This document shows, piece after piece, positions 52,179 through 60,506 of a stretch of DNA of 64,000 nt. The position numbers and the translations under genes were made by a program. The notes below the pieces were generated by a model. The model was given only the letters and a program-made list of their open reading frames with translations, was not told where the DNA came from and did not search any database. This DNA comes from Paenibacillus gorillae (GTDB lineage: Bacteria > Bacillota > Bacilli > Paenibacillales > Paenibacillaceae). The stretch is taken from contig NZ_CBVJ010000110.1 in NCBI RefSeq assembly GCF_000513275.1, positions 36,705 through 100,704 of the forward strand, in the 5' to 3' direction. How positions within the stretch are numbered: the stretch's first letter is position 1; each line of letters starts with the position of its first letter.

Positions 52179-55100
52179 TTAATTAATGTAGTGCAAGTAT
52201 TGCAGCATACGCCTCAGCATGACGGCGCTTTGCGCTCTGGACGCATTAGCTTGAGGAACGAATGCCGTATCGGTCATCCCTTGGATGATGCCTAAGCCGA
52301 CCAGTTGTTCCGTTGCATCAACTGCCCAAGCCGCAACAGCCTCGCCATCAGCGAATGGTTTCAGCGCATTCGCACCGCTTTCCGCCTGTGGCGTATTCCC
52401 CGCATAAGCAAGCGCTCTTGCGATCATAACAGCCATTTGCTCGCGGGTAATATTCGCATTTGGACGGAATGAGCCATCCTCATAGCCTCCTATTAAGCCC
52501 GCTTGTTGAGCTGCTCCAACCGCTCCGGCATACCAGTCGGAAGCCTTCACATCACCAAATGCTGCATCTGCACTAATTTCAGGCAATCCAAGCGCTCTAA
52601 CCAGCAATGCGGCGAATTCCGCACGGGTAATCGTATGATTGGGTGCAAAGCTGCCATCCGGCAAGCCGCCTACAATCCATTTGTTTGCGAGCAGTTCAAT
52701 ATCTGCTTGCGCCCAGTGCCCTTGTAAATCTGTAAAGCTACGATTGGATTGAATGATTGTATAGACACCAGCACGATGCAATTGTATCGTTGCTTTCCCA
52801 TCGCTCTCGAATACCGAAGGTACAAAATGCAACCGGTTATTGGCATCCAGCCATACGGCAGTCGCTTTGTTCGGATCAAGCTTAGCGGCTGTCACATCTA
52901 ACATTCGCTGCAAGTAAACACCTTGCCAGTTATTAAGGGTCTGACCATTTGCATCAAGGGCAACGACAATTGGATGCTTAAGAACAGCAGCCGAGCCCTG
53001 TTTGTTGATCGCTTCCTGTAAGCTGCCGCCTGCCTTAGCGGTTGGCTGCGCAATTGTTACCGTTAGCGTTGAGCCTTCCCGCAAGCCCGCAGCAGATTGA
53101 AGCGGAATGTGCAGGCTGTTGCCGTCCAGCGTCACTATAATACCGGCATCCTTCTGGCTCCCCCATACTTTGCGCAACGAATCCACTGGCATATCGATTT
53201 TCACCGCAGAACCCAATCCCTCAACTGCAATAACCGATTGTTGCTGCCCTTTAGAGAAGGCCTGAATCATTTGCTCCGAGGTTAGGAAGAGTCTTATGGC
53301 AGATACACCATCCGCAGATGTTTCTTTCACTGCACGCACCTCCGTCAAGACACCGCCAATGGTGATCTTCGCTGTACTCAGGAGAGGCGTGCCAGCATTT
53401 CCTGCGCCACCTGATCCGCCTGAGCCTGAGCCTTCCCCGCCAGTACCAGGTGAAGATGTCCCGATGCCGGAGACAGTAATCTCCTGAACTGCTTCATTGC
53501 CTAATACGTCAATGGCATAAACGGTATAAATACCGTTTGAAGTGACATGGAATTTCTCCGAGGCGATAATATCATTCCCCGCTCCTGCACCTCTAGCAAA
53601 TTCAGCAGCATTTCGGCTGTCCGGCAGCCACAGCAGCGCAGACAATGTATTGCCTTTCGAGCCCCCGGATACGCCTGTTGTCACCGTCACGTCTGCGCCA
53701 GAGCTGCTCACATTGCCCGCACTCAGAGTAAGAACAGGAGGCTTTGAGGCAATAATGACCCCGCTCATATCCGGTACAACATAATCAATCGCGGCTGGTG
53801 CTCCGTTTAACCGGGTAATGCTTGCACCGGCCGGAAGCACGAGCTCAGAGGAAGCGGTAATATCATCCTCAAGTCCTTCCTCCAGAATGTATACAAAAGT
53901 AAGTTTGTTCAACGGCACATCCTGCATTCCGATATAGGCAGCATAGACAGTTTTGGTCGTCCCGCCGGAGCCAATCATAAGCGGAATCGTTGGCGTTCCG
54001 CTTACGGTAACCATGTATCCATAATGAACGGTAAGTGTGAGGGCCGCATTTTTCCCGTAGAGCCCGCTAGCTGGAGCCTGCAGCACCAGTTGAACCCATG
54101 TCGCTTCAAATTGATCCAACGCTTGATTTAAAGCAGCAATAGCCGCAATGAACTGCGCTTCACTTTGATTAGCAGCGTCGTCAGCAATGACTTGCGCCGC
54201 GTCGATTGCTGTCTGCATTGCAGCCCGGGCAGCACCCGTCGTTCCGCCTACGTCTGTACCTTCCGGGTGGGCTGCCAGTATTTGAAGCGCTTCGAGCAGC
54301 AAAGCCTCCAGTGCTGCGGCATCACCCGCTTGAACCAGCGTATCTTCGAATGCAGTTATCGCATATTGCAGTACAGCAGAGGCACCATCAAGCTGAACCT
54401 GCGTCTGATGCCCGGCATCATCGGAGACAGCCTGCGCCGTATCGATTGCCGCTTGCAGGGCAGCGCGTGCGGCTCCAGTAGTTTCACCAACGCCTGTACC
54501 CTCCGGATGATCCGCCAGCATTTGATACGCGTCAGCCAGTACCGCATCCAGATCGGATGCGTCCCCCGCTTGGATCAGCGTACCTTCAAAAGCAGTAATT
54601 GCTGCTCGCAACACGGCAGCCGCCGTATCAATCTGCCCTTGCGTATGACTGCCCGTATTATTGGCAACAAGCTGTGCCGTTGTTATAGCCGCCTGCAAGG
54701 TCGAACGCGCCGCTGTCGTCGTCTCACCGACGCCGGTTCCTGCCGGGTGATCCGTAAGCGCCTGATTGGCATCCGTCAGCGCAGCTTGCAAAGCCGTTGC
54801 GTCAGGCTGTATGATCGCCGCGTTAAACGTTTGAATAGCGGTTTGCAATAAAGCCCCCGCCCCATTCAAATCCGCAGCCGTACTGGTATTCCGGATAGCT
54901 TCAATGAATGATCTGGCATCTCCAACTGCACTCGTCAAAGCCACATGAGCATGGAGAGGCACTTGGCCTACCATTGGGCCTGGACTATGGTCCTTCAGCA
55001 GCTGTTTGGCCGAAGCGATCGTTTCAAACAACGGCTTCCCGTCTACGAACGTATATCCTTTATTTCTCGCATAGGTTTGTACGGCTGAGCCCGCATAACC

Positions 55101-55757
55101 GAATATTTTCAAATCCGCTGCAACGGCTTGATTGTTATTGAAGGAATTAGATTCGATCGTTACGGTCTTGCCCATCACAACGATGCTGGACAGCTGATTA
55201 TAGCGAAAGGTATAACCGCCGATGCTCCTTATGTTTGCCGGTATCACAACACTTGTCAACTGATTGCCTCTGAATGCAAAATCACTGATTTCCGTCAAGT
55301 TCTCCGATATCCGGACACTGGTCAGTAAATTATTCGAAAAAGCCTCCTGTTCCATGTTTGTCAGGCTATCCGGTAAATAGATGTTTGTCAGCTTGTTGCT
55401 GGTGAAAGCCCTTTGCCCGAGACTCGTCACGCTGCCGGGGAGGTTCAAGCTTGTAAGAAAATTGTAGCCAAACGCATCACTGCCGATTGACTTTACCCCG
55501 TTAGGAATCACCACGCTCGTAAGATCAGTGACATAAAAAGCAGAGTCTCCAATTGCAGTTACCGGCACCCCTCCTAAGACGGCTGGGATCGTAATATCGA
55601 CACCCGCTCCTCTAACGAAATCCGTTATGGTTGCTTCATTGTTGGCAATCGTGTACGTATAATCAGTATCTCCAAGCGCATACATGCGGGGAGTTTGTGA
55701 AAATGAAGTACAGACGGTGATTAGAACGACTAATAGACATAGAGCAGTTTTTCTCAT
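52179..55757 (-). CDS. Large SLH surface protein with BspA-type leucine-rich and FIVAR-like repeats
   Basis: This 1192-residue exported protein has a signal peptide of about 28 residues (ending MYALG). Residues about 35-245 form BspA-type LRR_5 repeats (LTSVVIPNGVKSIGSDAF, LTSLNLPGSVTSLGQRAF and so on). Then come about four helical repeats of roughly 76 residues resembling FIVAR modules, each with an H-P-x-G-T-x-V-G tag (HPAGTGVGE, HPEGTGVGE, HPEGTDVGG). Beta-rich modules with a Gly/Ser linker follow, and three C-terminal SLH domains (FTDLQGHWAQADIELLANKW, FGDVKASDWYAGAVGAAQQA and a third). It is probably an S-layer-anchored adhesin-like protein. AGAGGAG precedes the ATG. Confidence 0.9.
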   Translation of the reverse strand: MRKTALCLLVVLITVCTSFSQTPRMYALGDTDYTYTIANNEATITDFVRGAGVDITIPAVLGGVPVTAIGDSAFYVTDLTSVVIPNGVKSIGSDAFGYNFLTSLNLPGSVTSLGQRAFTSNKLTNIYLPDSLTNMEQEAFSNNLLTSVRISENLTEISDFAFRGNQLTSVVIPANIRSIGGYTFRYNQLSSIVVMGKTVTIESNSFNNNQAVAADLKIFGYAGSAVQTYARNKGYTFVDGKPLFETIASAKQLLKDHSPGPMVGQVPLHAHVALTSAVGDARSFIEAIRNTSTAADLNGAGALLQTAIQTFNAAIIQPDATALQAALTDANQALTDHPAGTGVGETTTAARSTLQAAITTAQLVANNTGSHTQGQIDTAAAVLRAAITAFEGTLIQAGDASDLDAVLADAYQMLADHPEGTGVGETTGAARAALQAAIDTAQAVSDDAGHQTQVQLDGASAVLQYAITAFEDTLVQAGDAAALEALLLEALQILAAHPEGTDVGGTTGAARAAMQTAIDAAQVIADDAANQSEAQFIAAIAALNQALDQFEATWVQLVLQAPASGLYGKNAALTLTVHYGYMVTVSGTPTIPLMIGSGGTTKTVYAAYIGMQDVPLNKLTFVYILEEGLEDDITASSELVLPAGASITRLNGAPAAIDYVVPDMSGVIIASKPPVLTLSAGNVSSSGADVTVTTGVSGGSKGNTLSALLWLPDSRNAAEFARGAGAGNDIIASEKFHVTSNGIYTVYAIDVLGNEAVQEITVSGIGTSSPGTGGEGSGSGGSGGAGNAGTPLLSTAKITIGGVLTEVRAVKETSADGVSAIRLFLTSEQMIQAFSKGQQQSVIAVEGLGSAVKIDMPVDSLRKVWGSQKDAGIIVTLDGNSLHIPLQSAAGLREGSTLTVTIAQPTAKAGGSLQEAINKQGSAAVLKHPIVVALDANGQTLNNWQGVYLQRMLDVTAAKLDPNKATAVWLDANNRLHFVPSVFESDGKATIQLHRAGVYTIIQSNRSFTDLQGHWAQADIELLANKWIVGGLPDGSFAPNHTITRAEFAALLVRALGLPEISADAAFGDVKASDWYAGAVGAAQQAGLIGGYEDGSFRPNANITREQMAVMIARALAYAGNTPQAESGANALKPFADGEAVAAWAVDATEQLVGLGIIQGMTDTAFVPQANASRAQSAVMLRRMLQYLHYIN

Positions 55758-55849
55758 CTTGATCTCCTCTCAAAAATGGTTAATCCACCGCCTATCATTG
55801 TAGCAACGGCCAATAAAAGAATAGTGAAAGACAGGCATGCGAAAACAGC

Positions 55850-55885
55850 AAAAAACCGCGTGGCATCAAGCCCTCGCGGTTTTTG
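55850..55885. terminator. Terminator after the metalloprotease-like lipoprotein gene
   Basis: AAAAACCGCG pairs with CGCGGTTTTT; on the minus strand the T-run follows the stem. It lies between the stop at 55914 and the SLH gene start at 55757. Confidence 0.85.
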
Positions 55886-55913
55886 TCGAAGCAGGAACAA
55901 TTTTCTTTAACTA

Positions 55914-56660
55914 TCAATCTCTATTAAGCAAATTGGTTCTCCATTGCTCATACAGCTCCTGAATGGACACGCCTTCTATTCGTTTTTTCTTAGGATTCCG
56001 AATCACTTCGTTCATGGTCTCCATGCCATAGACTTCAATTATATATTGAACCAGCATCCCGCTGTAGAAATAAGCATCCCCGCCCGCTTGGTCAAAATAA
56101 TCGGAAGCGGCAAATTGTTCCCATGTTGGAAGGTCACCGAAGGTGCGCTTCTGCTGAAGCTCCTGCTCGAGCTGTTTGGAGGCATAATAGGCAAGCCCTT
56201 CATCCAGCCACTTCACCTTACCAATATCTGAATTAATCTGCTGAATAACGGCATGGACAAACTCGTGGACAATTTGGTCTGTATAGTGGGCCTGAACGAT
56301 TGGCTCATTCAGATTCGAAGGCGTAAATACTTTAATGATTTTGTCGGAAGCATCATAGGTTCCTTCTGTTTCTCTGCCCATTACTCTCTGGAATTCTGGT
56401 TTATCGGTATATACATGAATCACGGTCTTATTCGAGGGCTGGAATTGGAACATTTCAGCAATTCTCTTATAATTCTCTTCAAACGCTGCCGCCAAAATCG
56501 AAATAGCAGGCTCTGTATTCTCTTGAGAATCCGGACTGTAGAATAAACCATGCTCCGTTTCCTGAACAAGGCTCGGCGTCTCTTCAACAGGTCTGCTGCA
56601 TGCTGTTAATAGGAGCATGAGCACAAAAAACATATTTGAGATCCAACGCTTACGGTTCAT
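55914..56660 (-). CDS. Lipoprotein with gluzincin-type (Peptidase_MA-like) zinc protease domain
   Basis: This 248-residue lipoprotein has the lipobox LLLTACS at about residues 16-22. The zinc motif HEFVH (HExxH) occurs in YTDQIVHEFVHAVIQQ, and the third ligand Glu and following helix are in VKWLDEGLAYYASKQLEQ, the pattern of Peptidase_MA/collagenase-like gluzincins. A C-terminal helix with YSGMLVQYIIEVYGMETMNE supports the fold. It would act at the outer face of the membrane on an unknown protein. It is monocistronic, with GGGGG a few bases before the ATG and a terminator after the stop. Confidence 0.87.
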   Translation of the reverse strand: MNRKRWISNMFFVLMLLLTACSRPVEETPSLVQETEHGLFYSPDSQENTEPAISILAAAFEENYKRIAEMFQFQPSNKTVIHVYTDKPEFQRVMGRETEGTYDASDKIIKVFTPSNLNEPIVQAHYTDQIVHEFVHAVIQQINSDIGKVKWLDEGLAYYASKQLEQELQQKRTFGDLPTWEQFAASDYFDQAGGDAYFYSGMLVQYIIEVYGMETMNEVIRNPKKKRIEGVSIQELYEQWRTNLLNRD

Positions 56661-56829
56661 AAGAGCCCCCTAATCAAAAGCTGGTGATTTTCCCTTTAAT
56701 CATTAATTATATAATTTCACAGGAGACCCTGACTATCCTTCCTTCGGATTGCTGCATCATGAAATTGCGATGACAATGATGTTGGGCTAGAATGTTCCTT
56801 ACCAGACCTAAAGGCGGTGAGCTTGCTGC

Positions 56830-58469
56830 ATGTCTAACGGAAACAAACCTAAATATGATAAATATCACTCGCTCGACGGCATGTTTTTCAAACTTCGGGA
56901 GATGGAATTTATTAAACCCCATACGAAAGAGTGGGAATTAAGGCTGCAGTTTATCGAATCTCACATCATTCTAGCAACAACGAGCGGCCATGGATGGCTG
57001 ACAATTGACGGCCAGTTTACCGAACTGCGGCAAGGCCATGTATACCTATGCAGATCCGGTCAGCTTATCGAAGCCGCTGCCTATTCATTGGATGAACGCG
57101 GATTATACATTCTGCGCTTCGATGTGATAGAGGACAACCCTGCCTCTGATGACACCACAACCGCTTTAAAACACAAAAGCCTTTTTCCGGTTCAAGGAGA
57201 AGTCATTCTCGCCTCTCCGATATCCGTTAATGCTTTATGTGAGAACATATTCCACAGCTTTCAAGATGAAGATCCATTAAAGCGATTCCGCACTCAGATC
57301 TCGTTTCATGAACTGCTGCATACCATCCTGCAAGAGTCCTTGCATGAATATGATAACGATGCTGAAGCCTCGCTGGATCACATTAAATCCTATATTGAGC
57401 AGCACTACCACCAAGACCTGACGATTGAGCATTTGGCCAAAGTGGCAGGAGTAAGCTCCCGGCATTTCATGCGTTTATTTAAAAAAAGGGTATGGCTGCG
57501 GGGCCATTGATTATTTGGCTATCTACCGGATTAAGGAAGCTCAGCGTTTAATGAGCACGGGTGGCCCTAATCGTCTTCAGGATATTGCCAGACATGTCGG
57601 TTATCAAGATGACATTTATTTCCGGCGTAAATTCAAGCAAATTACAGGGGTTCCACCGGCAGCGTTTATGAAAAACAGCAGACAAAAAATCGCTGCCTAT
57701 CATTTTCCCAATATTGGACAGCTGCTCGCTCTTGAGATTACGCCTTGCGCCGCGCCTGCCGATCATCCCTGGACCGATTATTACAAAAGAAAATATCAAT
57801 TGAATACCGTTTTGGCGCTAAGTGCCGATGAAGCGGAACGGCACCAGCAGCTTCAGCTCGCCAAACCAGATTTTATTATCGGTGTCGATATTCTTGTGTC
57901 TGCAGAGGAGCAAAATCGTCTCCGGGAAATCGCACCCGTATTTTTTGTACCTTGGCTGGAGCATGATTGGCGCGAACATCTGCGTCTCATCGCTAAGTTT
58001 TTGGACAAGTCAGCTTCTGCAGAAGCATGGCTCGGCAGTTACGAGCGGAAAGCGAAATTTGTAAGCGAAGAAGTAAAACAGACGTTGAAGGATGACCGTC
58101 TGCTCATTCTGCAAATTTCCGGGAATCTGTATCAGGTTCTGGGTGACAGAAGCTTGGGTGCCGATTTTTTACGAAGATTTACGAATCAGGGCTGCTGCTG
58201 GAATTGACCGCTTGAATCCTGCTCAAGAGATAAGCTTGAATCAATTGCCCGAATTTGAGGCAGATCGGCTTTTGATTATCGTAGGTAATGATGCTCTCTC
58301 GCAATCCAACTGGCGTGCACTGCTTAACTCCGAGATTTGGCGTGGTCTAACGGCCGTCATCAACAATCGGATCGACTTCCTTCCCGCGTATCCCTGGGTA
58401 GAATACACGGCTTTTACTTATGAGCTTCTGCTCGAAGAAGTGTTGAAGCTATGGCGGTATCGTGCATAA
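56830..58469 (+). pseudogene. btr: Btr-like AraC regulator with siderophore-binding domain, broken by two frameshifts
   Basis: Three open pieces together spell a complete Btr-type activator of about 545 residues: an N-terminal domain, an AraC HTH (DLTIEHLAKVAGVSSRHFMR, RLQDIARHVGYQDDIYFRRK) and a C-terminal FeuA-like binding domain (VLALSADEAERHQQLQLAKP to WVEYTAFTYELLLEEV). The first break is at A7G3 (57481-57490), where one base too many turns KKRYGCGAIDYL into a stop. The second is at T6 (58165-58170), where one base too many ends the frame before YEDLRIRAAAGIDRLN resumes. Everything else is intact. Btr activates siderophore uptake on binding a ferric siderophore; the next gene is such an uptake protein. 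Decay and homopolymer error cannot be told apart here. Confidence 0.88.
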
Positions 58470-58527
58470 AATATTGTCCCTATCGTGTATATTCCAAAAT
58501 AGCGAATTCAACTATACTCCTCATATG

Positions 58528-58542
58528 TGATAATGATTATCA
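58528..58542. promoter_or_regulatory. Fur box (perfect match)
   Basis: TGATAATGATTATCA matches the Bacillus Fur 7-1-7 consensus at every fixed position and lies 49 nt before the siderophore-binding gene. Confidence 0.92.
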
Positions 58543-58590
58543 GTTCAAGTATTCATTATTAAAATAGTATTTCAGGAGGAGCATCTGGGA

Positions 58591-59577
58591 ATGAAACGTA
58601 ACAAAAGCTGGATTACAAGTATCGTGATCGTACTGTTAGTCATGCTAAGCACTGCTTGCGCAGCTAATAATACAGAACCTAATGCCGCAAAGGAGAATGA
58701 CGGCGGAACGAATGCGGGGGCTAAGGAAAAAGAAGAACGTGTCTTTTCAAGCCTAAAGGGAGATCTCACCATCCCTGTAGAGCCTCAAAGGGTTATCGGG
58801 TTATCGGTCGTTTATCCGGAATTTTTGTATGCGCTTGGCGTAACGCCCGTAGCTGTACAAAACTATCACGACGATTTCCCTTCCTACTTGCAGGAAGCAT
58901 TTAAAGATACGTTAAAGATGGGCCTTGCTCAAACGCCAGATTTCGAAGCGATTCTCGACTCTCAGCCGGACCTTATTATTGCCCCTACTTGGTGGGCCGA
59001 TAAAGATTACGACCAGCTGTCCAAAATCGCACCAACCGTGCTGTTGCCCCAGCGGGATAATTGGCGTGATGAGCTGCGGGATATTAGCGATGTCCTCGGC
59101 AAAAAAGAGCAAGCGGAAAAAGTAATTCAAGATTTGCAGACGAAGGAAAAAGAAGCGAAAGAGAAGCTCCACTCCATCGTTGGAGATGAGACCGTCCTAT
59201 ATATGATGGTTATGGATAAGGAAATTGTCATCTATGGGATTAACAGCGATCGCGGTATCTTCATCCACAAAGCATTAGATTTGCAGCCGATAGAAGATTT
59301 TCCGCAAACCGAGCTTAGCCTTTCCATTTCATTGGAGAAAATACCGGAATACAACCCGGATCATTTGATCCTGCAGTTGGATGATGAATCAAGTGAAGCG
59401 GTTCAGAACCGGTACAAAGAAATGGTGAACAGCTCCTTGTGGAAAAACATGACCGCGGTTCAGAACGACCATGTGTACGTCGTAGGAGGCAAGGAATGGT
59501 TTAGTCTAGGCATGTCTCCATTAGCGGATACCTATGCCATTGACGATATTGTGAAAGCTTTTGAAAGCAAAAAGTAA
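58591..59577 (+). CDS. Iron-siderophore-binding lipoprotein (FeuA/YfiY-like)
   Basis: This 328-residue lipoprotein has the lipobox LSTACAA near residues 16-22 and an acidic/Lys linker, then the ferric-siderophore-binding fold: LTIPVEPQRVIGLSVVYPEFLYALGVTPVAV, FEAILDSQPDLIIAPTWWAD and LSKIAPTVLLPQRDNWRDEL. AGGAGGAG precedes the ATG. A perfect Fur box lies just upstream, and the Btr-like gene ends 121 nt before it. No feuB/feuC-type permease or ATPase follows; a terminator does. It should feed a transporter encoded elsewhere. The ligand may be a catecholate, since Btr/FeuA respond to bacillibactin, but this is inference. Confidence 0.92.
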   Translation: MKRNKSWITSIVIVLLVMLSTACAANNTEPNAAKENDGGTNAGAKEKEERVFSSLKGDLTIPVEPQRVIGLSVVYPEFLYALGVTPVAVQNYHDDFPSYLQEAFKDTLKMGLAQTPDFEAILDSQPDLIIAPTWWADKDYDQLSKIAPTVLLPQRDNWRDELRDISDVLGKKEQAEKVIQDLQTKEKEAKEKLHSIVGDETVLYMMVMDKEIVIYGINSDRGIFIHKALDLQPIEDFPQTELSLSISLEKIPEYNPDHLILQLDDESSEAVQNRYKEMVNSSLWKNMTAVQNDHVYVVGGKEWFSLGMSPLADTYAIDDIVKAFESKK

Positions 59578-59592
59578 ATGGAACAAGTATAA

Positions 59593-59632
59593 AACAAAGA
59601 GAGCGCAGGCCTATGCTGCGCTCTCTTTGTTG
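59593..59632. terminator. Bidirectional terminator between siderophore-binding and HEAT genes
   Basis: AACAAAGAGAGCGCA pairs with TGCGCTCTCTTTGTT around a short loop, between convergent genes. Confidence 0.93.
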
Positions 59633-59643
59633 TTAGTCTGCTG

Positions 59644-60099
59644 CTATTTTCTGGACGGCGCTTCCCAAATCGCTTTCAGCCAAGCATCGAATTCGTCGCC
59701 TTTGTCGCCCTCATACGTATCGTAAATATCCGAACGCGTCTTTTGCAGTTTTTCCTTAAACTCTTCGAAGGTGTGGCCCTCCGGCAAGCTTTTCTTAATC
59801 CGCAGCAAAATTTTGTTTGTCCCTTTGAACAGCTCGCCTTTCGTTTTGGCAGGCATTTGCACCGCTTCACCAAGCTTCTTCAGACTGCGGTAAGCAGCTT
59901 CCCGTACTTGAAATACAGGATCGCCGGACAATGCGTGCTGCAGCAGCTTAATGGATGGATCAGTATCCATCTGGCTGAGCTCATTTACAGCGTTCAATCG
60001 GTCGCGCCAGCTTCCTTTGCGATTAACTGCTTTTTTCAGCTCCTCGAAAATGTCCGGTTGTTGTTCATTAACGTCTTCAACATTATGGTTACTCAACAT
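59644..60099 (-). CDS. HEAT-repeat protein of unknown function
   Basis: This 151-residue cytosolic protein has helical repeats typical of HEAT/PBS lyase-like folds: SWRDRLNAVNELSQMDTDPSIKLLQHALSGDPVFQVREAAYRSLKKLGEAV. The C-terminal half (KGTNKILLRIKKSLPEGHTFEEFKEKLQKTRSDIYDTYEGD) is charged and helical. Such small proteins are common in Bacillales, but I know no function for this one. AAGGAG precedes the ATG. It appears monocistronic, divergent from the glucanase gene 400 nt away. Confidence 0.8.
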   Translation of the reverse strand: MLSNHNVEDVNEQQPDIFEELKKAVNRKGSWRDRLNAVNELSQMDTDPSIKLLQHALSGDPVFQVREAAYRSLKKLGEAVQMPAKTKGELFKGTNKILLRIKKSLPEGHTFEEFKEKLQKTRSDIYDTYEGDKGDEFDAWLKAIWEAPSRK

Positions 60100-60263
60100 T
60101 TAATCTCCTTAATCATTGCCGCACCCGGCAAATGATGAATTGAATTTCGTACTGATGCGATCTATTATAGCATGAACCTGACGAAACATTGCATGCGATC
60201 ATAAGTTTTCTCCATTCATAATAATACACATAATCATCGTAGCATTACATCTTTAGGTAAAAA

Positions 60264-60277
60264 TGTAAGCGTTTTAT
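60264..60277 (+). promoter_or_regulatory. Candidate cre upstream of the glucanase gene
   Basis: TGTAAGCGTTTTAT fits cre TGWAARCGYTWNCW at 13 of 14 positions, 230 nt before the glucanase ATG. Catabolite repression of an extracellular glucanase would be expected. Confidence 0.5.
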
Positions 60278-60459
60278 ACTGAGTTCATAAGTCCGTTCAC
60301 AACTACAAGATAGCGCCATGATGAAGCGTGAATCCGTAAACCAATATTTGCTAAATATTGGTTTTGTTGCATTGTGCGATATGGCGATATCGATTGAATG
60401 AGACTGTTACCCTTAAAGAGAGGAGGCGTTAGAAAAAAGCATCACAGGCTTGCTCATAA

Positions 60460-60473
60460 TGTAAGCGCATTAA
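60460..60473 (+). promoter_or_regulatory. Second cre-like site close to the glucanase start
   Basis: TGTAAGCGCATTAA fits the same consensus at 12 of 14 positions and lies 34 nt before the ATG, where binding could block elongation. It is weaker than the first site. Confidence 0.4.
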
Positions 60474-60506
60474 TTCTTGGTTAAAACAATGACTAGGAGG
60501 ATGTTT

